This document shows positions 29,585-38,459 of a DNA stretch of 64,000 bases, piece by piece. The stretch comes from Phycisphaerales bacterium (GTDB lineage Bacteria > Planctomycetota > Phycisphaerae > Phycisphaerales > UBA1924), in contig JAJDCZ010000005.1 in the NCBI GenBank assembly GCA_029260555.1, positions 21,153 to 85,152 of the forward strand, written 5' to 3'. Below the pieces are notes generated by a model. That model saw only the letters and a list, made by a program, of their open reading frames with translations, ran no database searches and was not told the DNA's origin. The position numbers and the translations under genes are program-made. Numbering within the stretch: position 1 is the stretch's first letter; the number at the start of each line of letters is the position of its first letter.

Positions 29585-30688
29585 TTACCCCCCATCACTC
29601 GAATCTGTCGCTGGTCCACCGCCCCCACCGCCCTCGCCCATGACTCGAAGCTCAATCCGCAAATCAACGCTCGTCCGCTCAGCCTGGAACGACAAATCGC
29701 CTTCCTGAGGCGGCTCTGCAACAAAAACGACTTCCTTGCTCGTAATCCCCGCATCCAGCTCGTCAGGCAACAAACGAACCACCGCAAAGATACGAATCCG
29801 GCCCTCAGCAACCCCCGCAATCAGATCCCGAGGCCCATGCACCGTCACATCAGAAACAAACCCCCCGCCCGCTCCATCCTCTCCCCCATTACCCGCTTCA
29901 CCCAAAGCCTCCACCCGATAACGCTCCAGCTCTCCCGGTGCCATCTGAATCTGCACCGGCACCGATGCCAGAACCACCGAATCCATCTTTGACAATACCG
30001 TCAGCGTCACATCCACTCGCATGGGCTCCAGCTTCACACCCAGAAGCTGCCCCAGCCCCCCCGCAACCTGCACAGGCACCGCCTTCACCAGCGAAGGTTC
30101 ACCCTCAGCAAGCCCCTTGAGCATCGCCCCATCCACCCTGGCAATCACCGATGGACTGGTTCCAAATCGCTCTGCAAATCTCGATGGATAACGAAGTGTC
30201 ACCGAGGCAGGCTCAGCAGCGGGTGCATCCACACGCTCACGATCTGGAACCTCAACCACCACCCGTGCATCAACACTGATAAGCGTATCAACCACAATCT
30301 GCACCGTCGCAGGCTCAACCCCCACGATCGTCACCCCCCGTGCCCCCAATGCAGATTGATCCCGCAACGCTGAACGAAGATCAATCGTCCGCTCGCCCGC
30401 AACCAAAGGCACAAACGGATTCACTCCCGGACTCAACCGAACCGCTTCACGAAGTGCCCCATCAAACGCACCTATCGCAGCATTGGACCCCTCAAGCTTC
30501 AGCCGAACCGTCCCCGTCCAGCCCTGAGCTGAAAGCACCCGAACATCCCACCCTGAATCCTCTTCAGTCACAAAACGAACCTCAATACTCCGCCCATCCA
30601 CGCGCACAAGGCTCTCAGCCTCTGCAAAAACCCAGATCATCAACGCAACCAGTGTGACAAGGCTCAATGTTCCGATCTGTCTCTTCAT
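29585..30688 (-). CDS. cdaR: YbbR-domain protein, CdaA regulator
   Basis: 367 residues. An N-terminal membrane anchor (about 8-25) precedes an extracytoplasmic region with several YbbR-like repeats (beta-rich segments of about 80 residues). It begins 12 bases after the cdaA stop, the usual cdaA-cdaR arrangement; in Firmicutes CdaR binds and modulates the diadenylate cyclase. The C-terminus ends in a Gly/Asp-rich tail. Identification rests mostly on the neighbour and the general architecture. Confidence 0.8.
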   Translation of the reverse strand: MKRQIGTLSLVTLVALMIWVFAEAESLVRVDGRSIEVRFVTEEDSGWDVRVLSAQGWTGTVRLKLEGSNAAIGAFDGALREAVRLSPGVNPFVPLVAGERTIDLRSALRDQSALGARGVTIVGVEPATVQIVVDTLISVDARVVVEVPDRERVDAPAAEPASVTLRYPSRFAERFGTSPSVIARVDGAMLKGLAEGEPSLVKAVPVQVAGGLGQLLGVKLEPMRVDVTLTVLSKMDSVVLASVPVQIQMAPGELERYRVEALGEAGNGGEDGAGGGFVSDVTVHGPRDLIAGVAEGRIRIFAVVRLLPDELDAGITSKEVVFVAEPPQEGDLSFQAERTSVDLRIELRVMGEGGGGGGPATDSSDGG

Positions 30689-30700
30689 TGCCCTGTTCCT

Positions 30701-31609
30701 CTATGACCCTTCTGCTGTCGCCTGCCCGGGATCATCCACACCCTGTGCCACCCCTCGATCCGTCGCCTGATGCGCCTGTGTCTCAGCATTCTCCTCTTCT
30801 TCTGCCTGACTCGTCCGCTGGAGCTTTTCAAGCAAACTGCTGCGAAGCTCCTCTGCACTGAGCCCCGCTGACAGCGTCCCCCTCTCAGCAATACGAATCA
30901 GCCCCGTCTCTTCACTCACCACCACCACCAGCGCATCGCACTCTTTGGTCAGCCCCACCGCTGCTCGATGTCTGGAACCAAGTGCGGGGTCTTTCATGTC
31001 CGCAGGGTCCGCCAGAGGCAACTGAACCCCCGCAGCCCGCACCACCTTCCCCCGCACAATCACCGCAAGATCATGCAGTGCTGTCCCCGGATAAAAGATT
31101 GTCTGAAATAACTGTGCTGTCGCTTCACCCCGGATCGGCGTGCCGCCTTGCACCAGATGCTCCAGACCAATGTTCCGCTCAATTGCAATGATTGCTCCGA
31201 ACCGGGCTTTGCTCAGATATGCACTGGCCTTCACGATGGCATTCACACTCTGCACGATATCCGTAGGCGTGGACCGGAAAAACGGTGCCTCACCCAGCCG
31301 AATGAGCGCCCGGCGTAGCTCAGGCTGAAACACCACCACCAGCCCGATCGCTGCCAGTGCCAGAAGCTTGTCATACAAAAAGCTCAGCCTCTGAAACACA
31401 TCGCTGCCCGAAAGCACCCGGGCAAACAGCGTCGCAACCAGAAAAAGTACCAGAATCCCCTTCAATGCCCCCGCAGCCCGCGACCCTTGCACAAATCGCA
31501 CCACCAGATACACCAGGAACCAGATCACCGCGATCTCGAGCAGCACCTCCCACATCGGGTATGATGACAATCGGTCAAACAGGTTCTGTATCGGTGTCAG
31601 AGAAAACAT
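30701..31609 (-). CDS. cdaA: Membrane diadenylate cyclase (DAC domain)
   Basis: 302 residues from ATG 31609. Three N-terminal transmembrane helices (to about residue 85) are followed by the DAC domain (about 90-275) that joins two ATP into c-di-AMP. The RHR motif is intact (GSRHRAAVG), and the FGAIIAIER and VVSEETGLIRIAERG segments match. The second motif, normally Asp-Gly-Ala after LH, reads Asp-Leu-Ala here. A C-terminal tail of about 40 residues is polar. Forms an operon with cdaR. Confidence 0.9.
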   Translation of the reverse strand: MFSLTPIQNLFDRLSSYPMWEVLLEIAVIWFLVYLVVRFVQGSRAAGALKGILVLFLVATLFARVLSGSDVFQRLSFLYDKLLALAAIGLVVVFQPELRRALIRLGEAPFFRSTPTDIVQSVNAIVKASAYLSKARFGAIIAIERNIGLEHLVQGGTPIRGEATAQLFQTIFYPGTALHDLAVIVRGKVVRAAGVQLPLADPADMKDPALGSRHRAAVGLTKECDALVVVVSEETGLIRIAERGTLSAGLSAEELRSSLLEKLQRTSQAEEEENAETQAHQATDRGVAQGVDDPGQATAEGS

Positions 31610-31728
31610 GATGGTGGTGCTATTCCGTGCTGGCAGAGTGTAGAGCATGCTGCACCAAAACGCACACCACGAACAAACACTGATCGTTATCCCCACTCGT
31701 CACAACTCGCTTCTGGATCATCAATCCC

Positions 31729-32031
31729 ATGCCTCATCTCACGATCCAGTTCGACCAGACACCCAATCCCAATGCCCTCAAATGCATCACCAATCTTCAG
31801 CTCAGCCCCAGCCCGCGCTCGTTTTTCAATGTTGATCAGGCTCAAGACGAACCGCTGGCTTGTGCCCTCTTTGCCATCTCAGGCGTCACCAATGTCCTCA
31901 TCAACACCAACTGGGTCACCGTCAACAAACACGCTGACACCAACTGGAACACTCTGAAACCCAAGATTCGCAAGGTGCTGCAGAATCTCGAAAAAAACAA
32001 TCACGCCGATGCGCAATCTGACACAAACTGA
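31729..32031 (+). CDS. Nfu/NifU N-terminal domain protein
   Basis: 100 residues. The Nfu_N domain is recognisable by QTPNPNALKCI, PLACALFAISGVTNVLI and WVTVNKHADTNWNTLKP. There is no C-terminal CxxC NifU domain, so it is not an iron-sulfur scaffold by itself. Its end overlaps mutY by 23 bases. Such stand-alone domains accompany Fe-S biogenesis genes in various bacteria; the coupling to the [4Fe-4S] enzyme MutY is suggestive only. Confidence 0.85.
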   Translation: MPHLTIQFDQTPNPNALKCITNLQLSPSPRSFFNVDQAQDEPLACALFAISGVTNVLINTNWVTVNKHADTNWNTLKPKIRKVLQNLEKNNHADAQSDTN

Positions 32032-33154
32032 CACCCCCACCCTTCACGATGCTGCACGCATCGCCAGACTCATGACAGCCTGGCACAAAAAACATGCCCG
32101 CGATCTGCCCTGGCGCCAAGCTGGCGCGCCGGGCCATCGTGATGCATATCAAACTCTTGTCAGCGAGTTCATGCTTCAACAAACACAAGTTGATCGCGTC
32201 GTGCCTCTTTATCACGCTTTTCTTGCACGATTTCCCACCATCAGCGCACTGGCTGCTTCAGATCAACAGCAAGTGCTCGCGCTCTGGTCAGGGCTTGGGT
32301 ACTACCGCAGGGCAATACACCTGCACAAAGCTGCCATCGCCATCCTCGAGCAGTTCTCAGGTGCCATTCCCCATTCTCACAAGGATCTGCTCTCACTCCC
32401 AGGCGTCGGCCAATACACAGCCGCTGCCATCGCCTGCCTTGCTCATAACAGCCGCGACCCCATCATCGATGGCAATGTCACCCGTGTCGCCCTGCGCATC
32501 CTCAGCTGTGATCAGCCGCCTCAACTCAGCCTCACCAAGGCTGCTGTCACCGACTTCGTCAGCTCCATCATGCTCAGCGCCCGCGACCCTGCCATGGTCG
32601 GCGAAGGATTCATGGAACTCGGTGCTGTCATCTGCACGCCCAAAGCACCATCATGTCATGCCTGCCCCCTTGCTGACTCATGCAGCGCCCACGGCCAAGG
32701 CCTAGTCGATCAGATCCCCAAACCCAACATCAAACCCGCCAAACGAAACCTGTATTGCGATTCTCTGATCATCAAGGATGCTGCAGACGCCATTCTTATA
32801 GAACAGCGCCCAGATTCTGGCCTCTGGGCCAACCTCTGGCAGACCCCCACCATTGAGCGCAGCGATCAGCACGCCGCGAGGCAGGAACTGGCTGATTTGT
32901 TTGATTCCTGCCCTGTTTCGGTCAGCCGTTGTTCGCTGGCAAAGTTTGAACACCAGACCACGCATCGCCGTGTCTTTTTTCGTGTTTTTACCAGCAATCT
33001 GCCTCGAAGCATCGACCCTGAATCACTTCTTGGCACGGGTCCGGTCACAAGACGCTGGATTGACCCCTTGGAAATCGACACGGTGGGCATATCAAACGCT
33101 CAGCGGCGCATTATTTGCATACTTGGGCACAATGCTGCCAGATCGCTATCGTAA
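32009..33154 (+). CDS. mutY: A/G-specific adenine glycosylase
   Basis: 381 residues. The HhH-GPD core has the catalytic Glu53 in SEFMLQQTQ, the helix-hairpin-helix LPGVGQYTAAAI and the Asp in IIDGNVTRV. A C-x6-C-x2-C-x5-C cluster (CTPKAPSCHACPLADSC) binds [4Fe-4S]. A C-terminal NUDIX-like domain (about 245-370) recognises 8-oxoG. It excises adenine mispaired with 8-oxoguanine. Translationally linked to the Nfu_N gene and to the following glycosyltransferase gene by overlaps at both ends. Confidence 0.95.
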   Translation: MRNLTQTDTPTLHDAARIARLMTAWHKKHARDLPWRQAGAPGHRDAYQTLVSEFMLQQTQVDRVVPLYHAFLARFPTISALAASDQQQVLALWSGLGYYRRAIHLHKAAIAILEQFSGAIPHSHKDLLSLPGVGQYTAAAIACLAHNSRDPIIDGNVTRVALRILSCDQPPQLSLTKAAVTDFVSSIMLSARDPAMVGEGFMELGAVICTPKAPSCHACPLADSCSAHGQGLVDQIPKPNIKPAKRNLYCDSLIIKDAADAILIEQRPDSGLWANLWQTPTIERSDQHAARQELADLFDSCPVSVSRCSLAKFEHQTTHRRVFFRVFTSNLPRSIDPESLLGTGPVTRRWIDPLEIDTVGISNAQRRIICILGHNAARSLS

Positions 33155-33938
33155 CAGCGTGAAACTTGGCGTGCTCATCCCGGTCTTTGACGAATCTGCC
33201 ACGCTCAGCGAGTTGATCGCTCGTCTTGATGCGACACCTGTGCCGACGGATTGCACGGGCACGCCTTTACAGCGTGAGATCATCCTCATCGACGATGGCT
33301 CAACCGATGGCACCACACAACTCATCCAGACCCTCAACGATCGGTCTGATGTAGTTGCTGTTTTCCACGAAAAAAACCAGGGCAAAGGCGCAGCTGTCCG
33401 ATCGGGCATCCGAGCCGCTCTTGAATCAAAGGTCGATATTCTCATCGTTCAAGATGGCGATCTTGAATATGACCCTCTGGACCACGCCAAGGTCCTTGCG
33501 CCCATCATCGCGGGCCGAGCTGATGTGGTGATCGGCTCACGATTTCTAGGTGAAGCCCACCGCGTGCTCTACTACTGGCACGCCGTCGCCAATCGGCTCA
33601 TCACCACGCTCAGCAACATGCTGACGAATCTGAACCTGAGCGATATTGAGTGTTGTTCCAAAGCCTTTGCCAGACCCGTGCTTGAAAAACTCACGATTCA
33701 GGAAGATCGCTTTGGCCTTGAACCTGAGATCATTGCCCGTGTCGCCAGAATGCGTCTGCCTGACACTGGCCGATCAGGTATTGAGCAGGGCGGGGCACAA
33801 GAATCATCCCGGCCTGTGCGTGTTTATGAAGTTGGCGTGTCTTATGCTGGCCGAACCTACGCTGAGGGCAAGAAGATTACCTGGAAAGACGGCATCAGCG
33901 CAATTCGATGCATTCTTCGCTACGGACTTGGCCGATAA
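33132..33938 (+). CDS. Family 2 glycosyltransferase (DPM/DPG-synthase-like)
   Basis: 268 residues from ATG 33132, overlapping the mutY end by 23 bases. A GT-A fold with LGVLIPVFDES, IILIDDGSTDGT, KGAAVRSGIRAAL and the D-x-D-like VQDGDLEYDP, then VIGSRFLGE and a later IECCSKAFARPVL. It resembles polyprenyl-phosphate or dolichol-phosphate sugar transferases and UDP-glucose-type glycan enzymes; the substrate is not determinable. Confidence 0.88.
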   Translation: MLPDRYRNSVKLGVLIPVFDESATLSELIARLDATPVPTDCTGTPLQREIILIDDGSTDGTTQLIQTLNDRSDVVAVFHEKNQGKGAAVRSGIRAALESKVDILIVQDGDLEYDPLDHAKVLAPIIAGRADVVIGSRFLGEAHRVLYYWHAVANRLITTLSNMLTNLNLSDIECCSKAFARPVLEKLTIQEDRFGLEPEIIARVARMRLPDTGRSGIEQGGAQESSRPVRVYEVGVSYAGRTYAEGKKITWKDGISAIRCILRYGLGR

Positions 33939-34035
33939 ACCCATCGATCTACACACTGATGACCAGAGCACTGGCTACGCTTTAGATCCATTCTAATTAA
34001 AGAGCTGGTGCATGAGATTGAGACAGGAGTGACCC

Positions 34036-34854
34036 TTGGAAAAGCAAAAGCTGATCGCATACGAAGTTGGCCTCAACCCCGGCTTTGAGATTCACCCTGC
34101 ATCGCCCAGGCGAGACTGGATGGATCAGTTTCCCAATCGTCAGCCTTACCGATGCCTGCCTCTGGCGATGGCCAACCAGGCGGGATGGATGATTACCAGC
34201 CCGGCGACGGTCCAGATTGTGTGGAACGGGGGTGTAGAGCGAGATGATACGAAGATCACGCCTGCGGGTCCTGAGCACGCTGCGGGGGCAGCGATGCTGC
34301 AGTCGCATTTTGGCAAGGGGATTGTGACTTTTTTGTTTCCCTGGCTTTTCAAGACGCCTGCGGGGATTGGGATGTGGGTCAACGGGCCAAGCAACTTTGT
34401 GATTCCGAACCTTTATCCATATCAGGGGATTGTGGAGACGGACTGGAACTCTGCATCATTTACCATGAACTGGCAGGTGGTGAAGCGAAATGTGCCTGTG
34501 TTTATCAAAAAGGGTGATCCAATTTGCATGATCACGCCTTATCCGATGGGTTTGCTTGAGAGCTTTGAGCCTTGCATTGAAGATATCCGCAAGGAGCCCG
34601 AGTTTTTTGAGCGCATGCAAGCCACCGCCAAGAGTCGCCACGATGCCATTAAGCAAAATGTGGAAGCGGGTGCCAATGATTGGGAACGGCATTACATGCA
34701 GGGGCGTGACACGCTGGGGTTTGTTGCTGAAGACCATCGGACCAACTTCAAGATCATGCCGTTTGTAGACAACACAGATGGCGCAGGTCCGCCGCCGCCG
34801 CCGCCAGGATTTTTTGACGACGATGAACAAGCCCGCACCAACCCACACGCCTGA
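34036..34854 (+). CDS. DUF6065-like protein
   Basis: 272 residues from TTG 34036 with GGAG seven bases upstream. The pattern RDWMDQFPNRQPYRCLPLAMANQAGW, the central NFVIPNLYPYQGIVETDWN and the KKGDPICMITPYP resemble the DUF6065 family as I remember it. A proline stretch (six P) lies near the C-terminus. Function unknown. Its end overlaps the VIT gene by 32 bases. Confidence 0.7.
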   Translation: MEKQKLIAYEVGLNPGFEIHPASPRRDWMDQFPNRQPYRCLPLAMANQAGWMITSPATVQIVWNGGVERDDTKITPAGPEHAAGAAMLQSHFGKGIVTFLFPWLFKTPAGIGMWVNGPSNFVIPNLYPYQGIVETDWNSASFTMNWQVVKRNVPVFIKKGDPICMITPYPMGLLESFEPCIEDIRKEPEFFERMQATAKSRHDAIKQNVEAGANDWERHYMQGRDTLGFVAEDHRTNFKIMPFVDNTDGAGPPPPPPGFFDDDEQARTNPHA

Positions 34855-35599
34855 AGCAGGTTCTGATCGAGATGATCATGCGCCTCAGGCCATCCGTGAA
34901 CGACTTTCACGGGGGCCTTCGCACAGCTATCTGCGCGATTTTGTCTATGGTGCGATCGACGGTGCAGTGACGACCTTTGCGGTGGTGGCGGGTGTTGCTG
35001 GAGCGCAGCTTCCTGCAGGAATCGTGATCGTGCTGGGGATTGCCAATCTCATCGCTGATGGCTTTTCGATGGCTGCGAGCAACTTCCTGGGCACCCGGGC
35101 AGAAAAACAGGAACGGGATCTTGCTCGAGCCAGAGAAGAACAGGAAATATTGACAGATCCAGAAGGTGAACGCGAAGAAATAAGGCAGATCTTTGCACTC
35201 AAGGGGTTGAGTGGTCAAACGCTCGAAGAGGTCGTTGACACTCTGACATCTGATCCCAAGCGGTGGGTTGAGGTGATGATGACCGAGGAGCATGGCTACG
35301 GTGCTCAGACGGGTTCAGCGATCAAGGCTGCGCTGATGACATTTGGTGCGTTTGTGGTGGTCGGCGCGGTGCCTCTGGTGAGTTACCTGCTCAACTGGGT
35401 TCGTCCCGAGACGCTGAAAGACCCATTCTGGCTCAGCGCCATCATGACGGGGGTGGCGTTTTTTGCGGTTGGTGCGACCAAGAGCAGGTTTGTTGCTCAG
35501 CGGTGGATCTGGTCTGGCCTGGAGACGCTTTTGATCGGAGGCGTGGCAGCGAGCTTTGCGTATGTGATCGGAATGCTGCTGAAAAACCTGGTTGTCTGA
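34823..35599 (+). CDS. VIT-family iron/manganese transporter
   Basis: 258 residues from ATG 34823. Five membrane helices with the VIT1/CCC1 core: DFVYGAIDGAVTTFAVVAG, NLIADGFSMAASNFLGTRAE and the cytoplasmic metal-binding region with Glu-rich EREEIRQIF and MTEEHG; the end helices are KAALMTFGAFVVVG and a C-terminal pair. The family exports or sequesters Fe/Mn. It overlaps the DUF6065-like gene, so the two may act together. Confidence 0.9.
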   Translation: MNKPAPTHTPEAGSDRDDHAPQAIRERLSRGPSHSYLRDFVYGAIDGAVTTFAVVAGVAGAQLPAGIVIVLGIANLIADGFSMAASNFLGTRAEKQERDLARAREEQEILTDPEGEREEIRQIFALKGLSGQTLEEVVDTLTSDPKRWVEVMMTEEHGYGAQTGSAIKAALMTFGAFVVVGAVPLVSYLLNWVRPETLKDPFWLSAIMTGVAFFAVGATKSRFVAQRWIWSGLETLLIGGVAASFAYVIGMLLKNLVV

Positions 35600-35641
35600 T
35601 CAGCAAGGTGGTGAATGCTGTTGACGGGGCTATGGTGAAAC

Positions 35642-36490
35642 ATGCGATTGACTTTCCTAGGCACAGGGACCAGTTCGGGGGTGCCTGCCATTGGGTGTGA
35701 GTGCGCGGTGTGCCAGTCGGATGATCCACGGGACCAAAGGCTTCGGACCAGTGCAGTACTTCAATATATGGATCGGCAGAAAAAGCCTCGGACGATTCTG
35801 CTGGATGCAGGTCCTGATCTGCGTGAGCAAGCTCTGGCAGCGGGACTGAACCGGTGCGATGCGATCTTTTTTACACACAATCATGTGGATCACACCTTTG
35901 GGCTTGACGAAGTGCGCCGATTTAATGTGCTGATGGACGAGCCGATTGATATCTTTGCAAACAAACGCACAATGGAGCATCTTCAGCGGGTCTACAAGCA
36001 TATTTTCGATCAATACAACAATGTCAACAAGAGCTTTGTTGCGACGCTGATCCCCCATGAGGTTCAGCCCATGCAGCCTGTGCAGCTGCACGACATGAAA
36101 CTGACACCGATTCCGTTGTTGCATGGGAGGCTTGAGATTCTGGGCTATCGCATCGAGCCATTGCAGGCATTTGCTCAGGAAACTGATCAGGATGGGTCTA
36201 TTTTCCCGCTGGCGTATTGCACGGATGTGTCCGCGATCCCCAGCGAGAGCTGGTCGATGCTCAAGGGATTGAGCACGCTGGTGCTTGATGCCTTGCGATT
36301 TCGGCATCATCCAACGCATATGACGGTGGACCGGGCGGTTGAGGTGGCCCAGCGCGTGGGTGCAAAGCAGACCTGGTTTGTGCATATGGCCCACGCCATC
36401 AGCCATGCTGAGGTTGATGCGTCGCTGCCCGAAGGGATCAAACTGGCCTATGACGGGCTGACGATCGGGGATCAAGAGAAAATCGATTAA
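35642..36490 (+). CDS. MBL-fold metallo-hydrolase, PhnP-like
   Basis: 282 residues. MRLTFLGTGTSSGVPAIGC is the PhnP-type start with an added C-x2-C-type zinc-binding start (CECAVC), and the metal motif is THNHVDHTFG, with a later HGRLEILGYR and a final HMAHAISH. It is a phosphodiesterase-type beta-lactamase-fold enzyme; PhnP itself opens cyclic ribose phosphates, but the substrate here is unknown. The last four bases overlap the next convergent gene. Confidence 0.88.
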   Translation: MRLTFLGTGTSSGVPAIGCECAVCQSDDPRDQRLRTSAVLQYMDRQKKPRTILLDAGPDLREQALAAGLNRCDAIFFTHNHVDHTFGLDEVRRFNVLMDEPIDIFANKRTMEHLQRVYKHIFDQYNNVNKSFVATLIPHEVQPMQPVQLHDMKLTPIPLLHGRLEILGYRIEPLQAFAQETDQDGSIFPLAYCTDVSAIPSESWSMLKGLSTLVLDALRFRHHPTHMTVDRAVEVAQRVGAKQTWFVHMAHAISHAEVDASLPEGIKLAYDGLTIGDQEKID

Positions 36491-37332
36491 AGAAGTGGCA
36501 GAGGTGCCATTCCCGCAGATCCAGAAACAAGAAGGGAATATGGCAGCCACTGGTTGATTTCATGGTCATAATAAAAACTGAATCGAACCGCACTCTTTGA
36601 GCCTTGGGAATACTGCACAGCAAACATTATCCACACGGTATCTGAATCAGAAATTTGATCGGCTTTGTCCGGGGTTGGATATCCCAGTGGAGGCACAAAC
36701 ATGCTCACGGCTCCAGCCCAACTGTGATGTGGCCAGTTGATTCCAGATTGTGCAGTCAAGCCATGGCCAATCTGAATCGAAGCGACATTTACCTTGTCCC
36801 ATTCAACACGCCTTCGTTTTGCCTGCTCCCAGAGCAAACCTGACTTATCTTTAACGCTGAGGACACTAAAATCTTTTGGAATCACGCCTTTGAAATTGTC
36901 ATACAATGCGTATTGATCTGCCCGGTTGCTGGCCATATCTCCAAGAAGGCATCCCTTTATAGTCATCAACTGGTAGTAAGGTTCAAACTGATTCATCGCC
37001 TGGCTGAATAAGACTACTTCCAGATCATCCCAAAGGCTGTCCAATAGGCTCTGGTCTGTTCGAAGTGCTTTTTTTGCTTTGTCAGAAGCGATATCAACAA
37101 TAACATTGACCAGCCTGGACACTGATTTCTCATCTTTGCGAACGACCTGAATCCAAGCAGCGTTCGCTTCATTCAGACCATACTGGAGTTTCAGATCAGT
37201 ATCGTCATTGTCTTTGCTCGTTTGTTCGGAAGAAGTCTTTGTGGGGGGATCCTTCCAAACGCTGCCAGAAGTGATCGAAGAATATACGCACACAGCGCAA
37301 ATATCCGAAACTATACACATACGCAGGGCCAT
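36487..37332 (-). CDS. Secreted hypothetical protein paired with a Cys-rich protein
   Basis: 281 residues from ATG 37332, chosen because GGAGGA lies ten bases upstream; the open frame extends further but only into the preceding gene. The first 25 residues (MALRMCIVSDICAVC) are hydrophobic and signal-like. The remainder is mixed alpha/beta with no recognisable domain. It starts four bases after the stop of the Cys-rich gene, so the two form an operon. AT content is higher than in the surroundings. Confidence 0.6.
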   Translation of the reverse strand: MALRMCIVSDICAVCVYSSITSGSVWKDPPTKTSSEQTSKDNDDTDLKLQYGLNEANAAWIQVVRKDEKSVSRLVNVIVDIASDKAKKALRTDQSLLDSLWDDLEVVLFSQAMNQFEPYYQLMTIKGCLLGDMASNRADQYALYDNFKGVIPKDFSVLSVKDKSGLLWEQAKRRRVEWDKVNVASIQIGHGLTAQSGINWPHHSWAGAVSMFVPPLGYPTPDKADQISDSDTVWIMFAVQYSQGSKSAVRFSFYYDHEINQWLPYSLLVSGSAGMAPLPLL

Positions 37333-37336
37333 TGAA

Positions 37337-37684
37337 TTAGCTTCCTCCATTCTCAACGCATGCATACATTGGTGGATATACCCAAAAATTTGTTTCACAA
37401 TGTGATCCGGGATTACAACAAGTTCCCTGCCCAGAACCAGTACTGCAGTATATGTACCCACAACAAGTTTGGTTCCCGTAACATTGCATCAATGTCTTGA
37501 AAACTGGGCCACATGTTGCTCCACACCAGAATGATCCTCCGGGAACATGGCTCTCAGCAACCAGTTCGATTGGAACTTCCGTTGGATCTGGCGATGGCGG
37601 GTTCGCTTCAACGAGTGTATTTTGTGCTCCAAAACCAACTGAAAGCATAATCAACAAAGATGCACATGAAATTGAACCTACCAT
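37337..37684 (-). CDS. Small secreted cysteine-rich protein
   Basis: 115 residues from ATG 37684 (AAAGGAG upstream). A signal peptide (VGSISCASLLIMLSVGFGAQ) is followed by a Pro-rich linker and a C-terminal 65-residue block with ten cysteines (WCGATC, CYGNQTCCGYIYC, TCCNPGSHC, YACVENG), the pattern of a disulfide-stabilised small domain. No family is recognised. First gene of a pair with the secreted protein at 36487-37332. Confidence 0.65.
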   Translation of the reverse strand: MVGSISCASLLIMLSVGFGAQNTLVEANPPSPDPTEVPIELVAESHVPGGSFWCGATCGPVFKTLMQCYGNQTCCGYIYCSTGSGQGTCCNPGSHCETNFWVYPPMYACVENGGS

Positions 37685-38077
37685 AACGATTGACTCCTTT
37701 AAAACAGTGAAATGCCTTTTTAAACACTCTATGTACAACCTACCCCCCTCCCCCTATCCATCTGTCAAGGCTTTTTTGTCTATTTTGGCATTTTTATTGG
37801 ACATATTTGTCTTGCCCTTGCTAATGGGGTCATTCTGATCAACTGGATGTATCTCAAAGTGGCTGGACATCCTCTCAATGAAATAGCCTTTGATTCAAGA
37901 GTTGGTTTTGATCGGACTTATGGAATAAATCGAGTACAAAATCCGTTTTGACACAGTTAGTAGACTTTGTACGAACCGCAAGCAGCAAGAATGCGAAGAC
38001 AGATTAAAGTAAAGGCGAGTGATCGGTCGAATGAACTGCTCGCCTGTTCCCACAAACGAGGAACAAAGGGGGCCACT
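37685..38077. other. Intergenic region between divergent genes
   Basis: 393 bases, lower GC than the surroundings. It should contain the promoters of the Cys-rich pair (minus) and the small plus-strand gene. A weak hairpin (GGCGAG at 38014, CTCGCC at 38039) lies upstream of the latter. I see no convincing gene. Confidence 0.4.
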
Positions 38078-38263
38078 ATGGCACACGACACGCACGACGC
38101 AGCGGCTGAGGAAATCCAGGTCACCGGACTCGCATCAGCGTTTCCCATGTCTCCCGCGGGAGAGGTACCCAGCACATTACCCGGCAGGGTAGAGGATTCA
38201 CACGGCCCCAAGCCTGCGGGCTCAACGCATACCTCAGGTCAGCATAAAACTGCGTCCGCGTAG
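38078..38263 (+). CDS. Small hypothetical protein
   Basis: 61 residues from ATG 38078 with GGGGG six bases upstream. Polar, His- and Ala-rich start (MAHDTHDAAAEE), Pro/Gly-rich later. No family, no signal peptide. It could be a real small gene or chance; it lies 197 bases upstream of atpG on the same strand. Confidence 0.35.
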   Translation: MAHDTHDAAAEEIQVTGLASAFPMSPAGEVPSTLPGRVEDSHGPKPAGSTHTSGQHKTASA

Positions 38264-38459
38264 GTTATCTGTGTCTGACAGAGCAGCAAGACTTGCGCAT
38301 CTGCCTGTTTTATGCCTGAGCACTTTGGCTGATCGCGCATTGAGTCTGGTCTTGCATTGGGTCCATTCACTTAATTGGTGCTGATTGGGCTTTGAAAGGT
38401 GAGGTTTTCGCTGCTTGTTGAGCACACATCTGGCTGTGGTGAGCCTAGACTCGTGCCCT

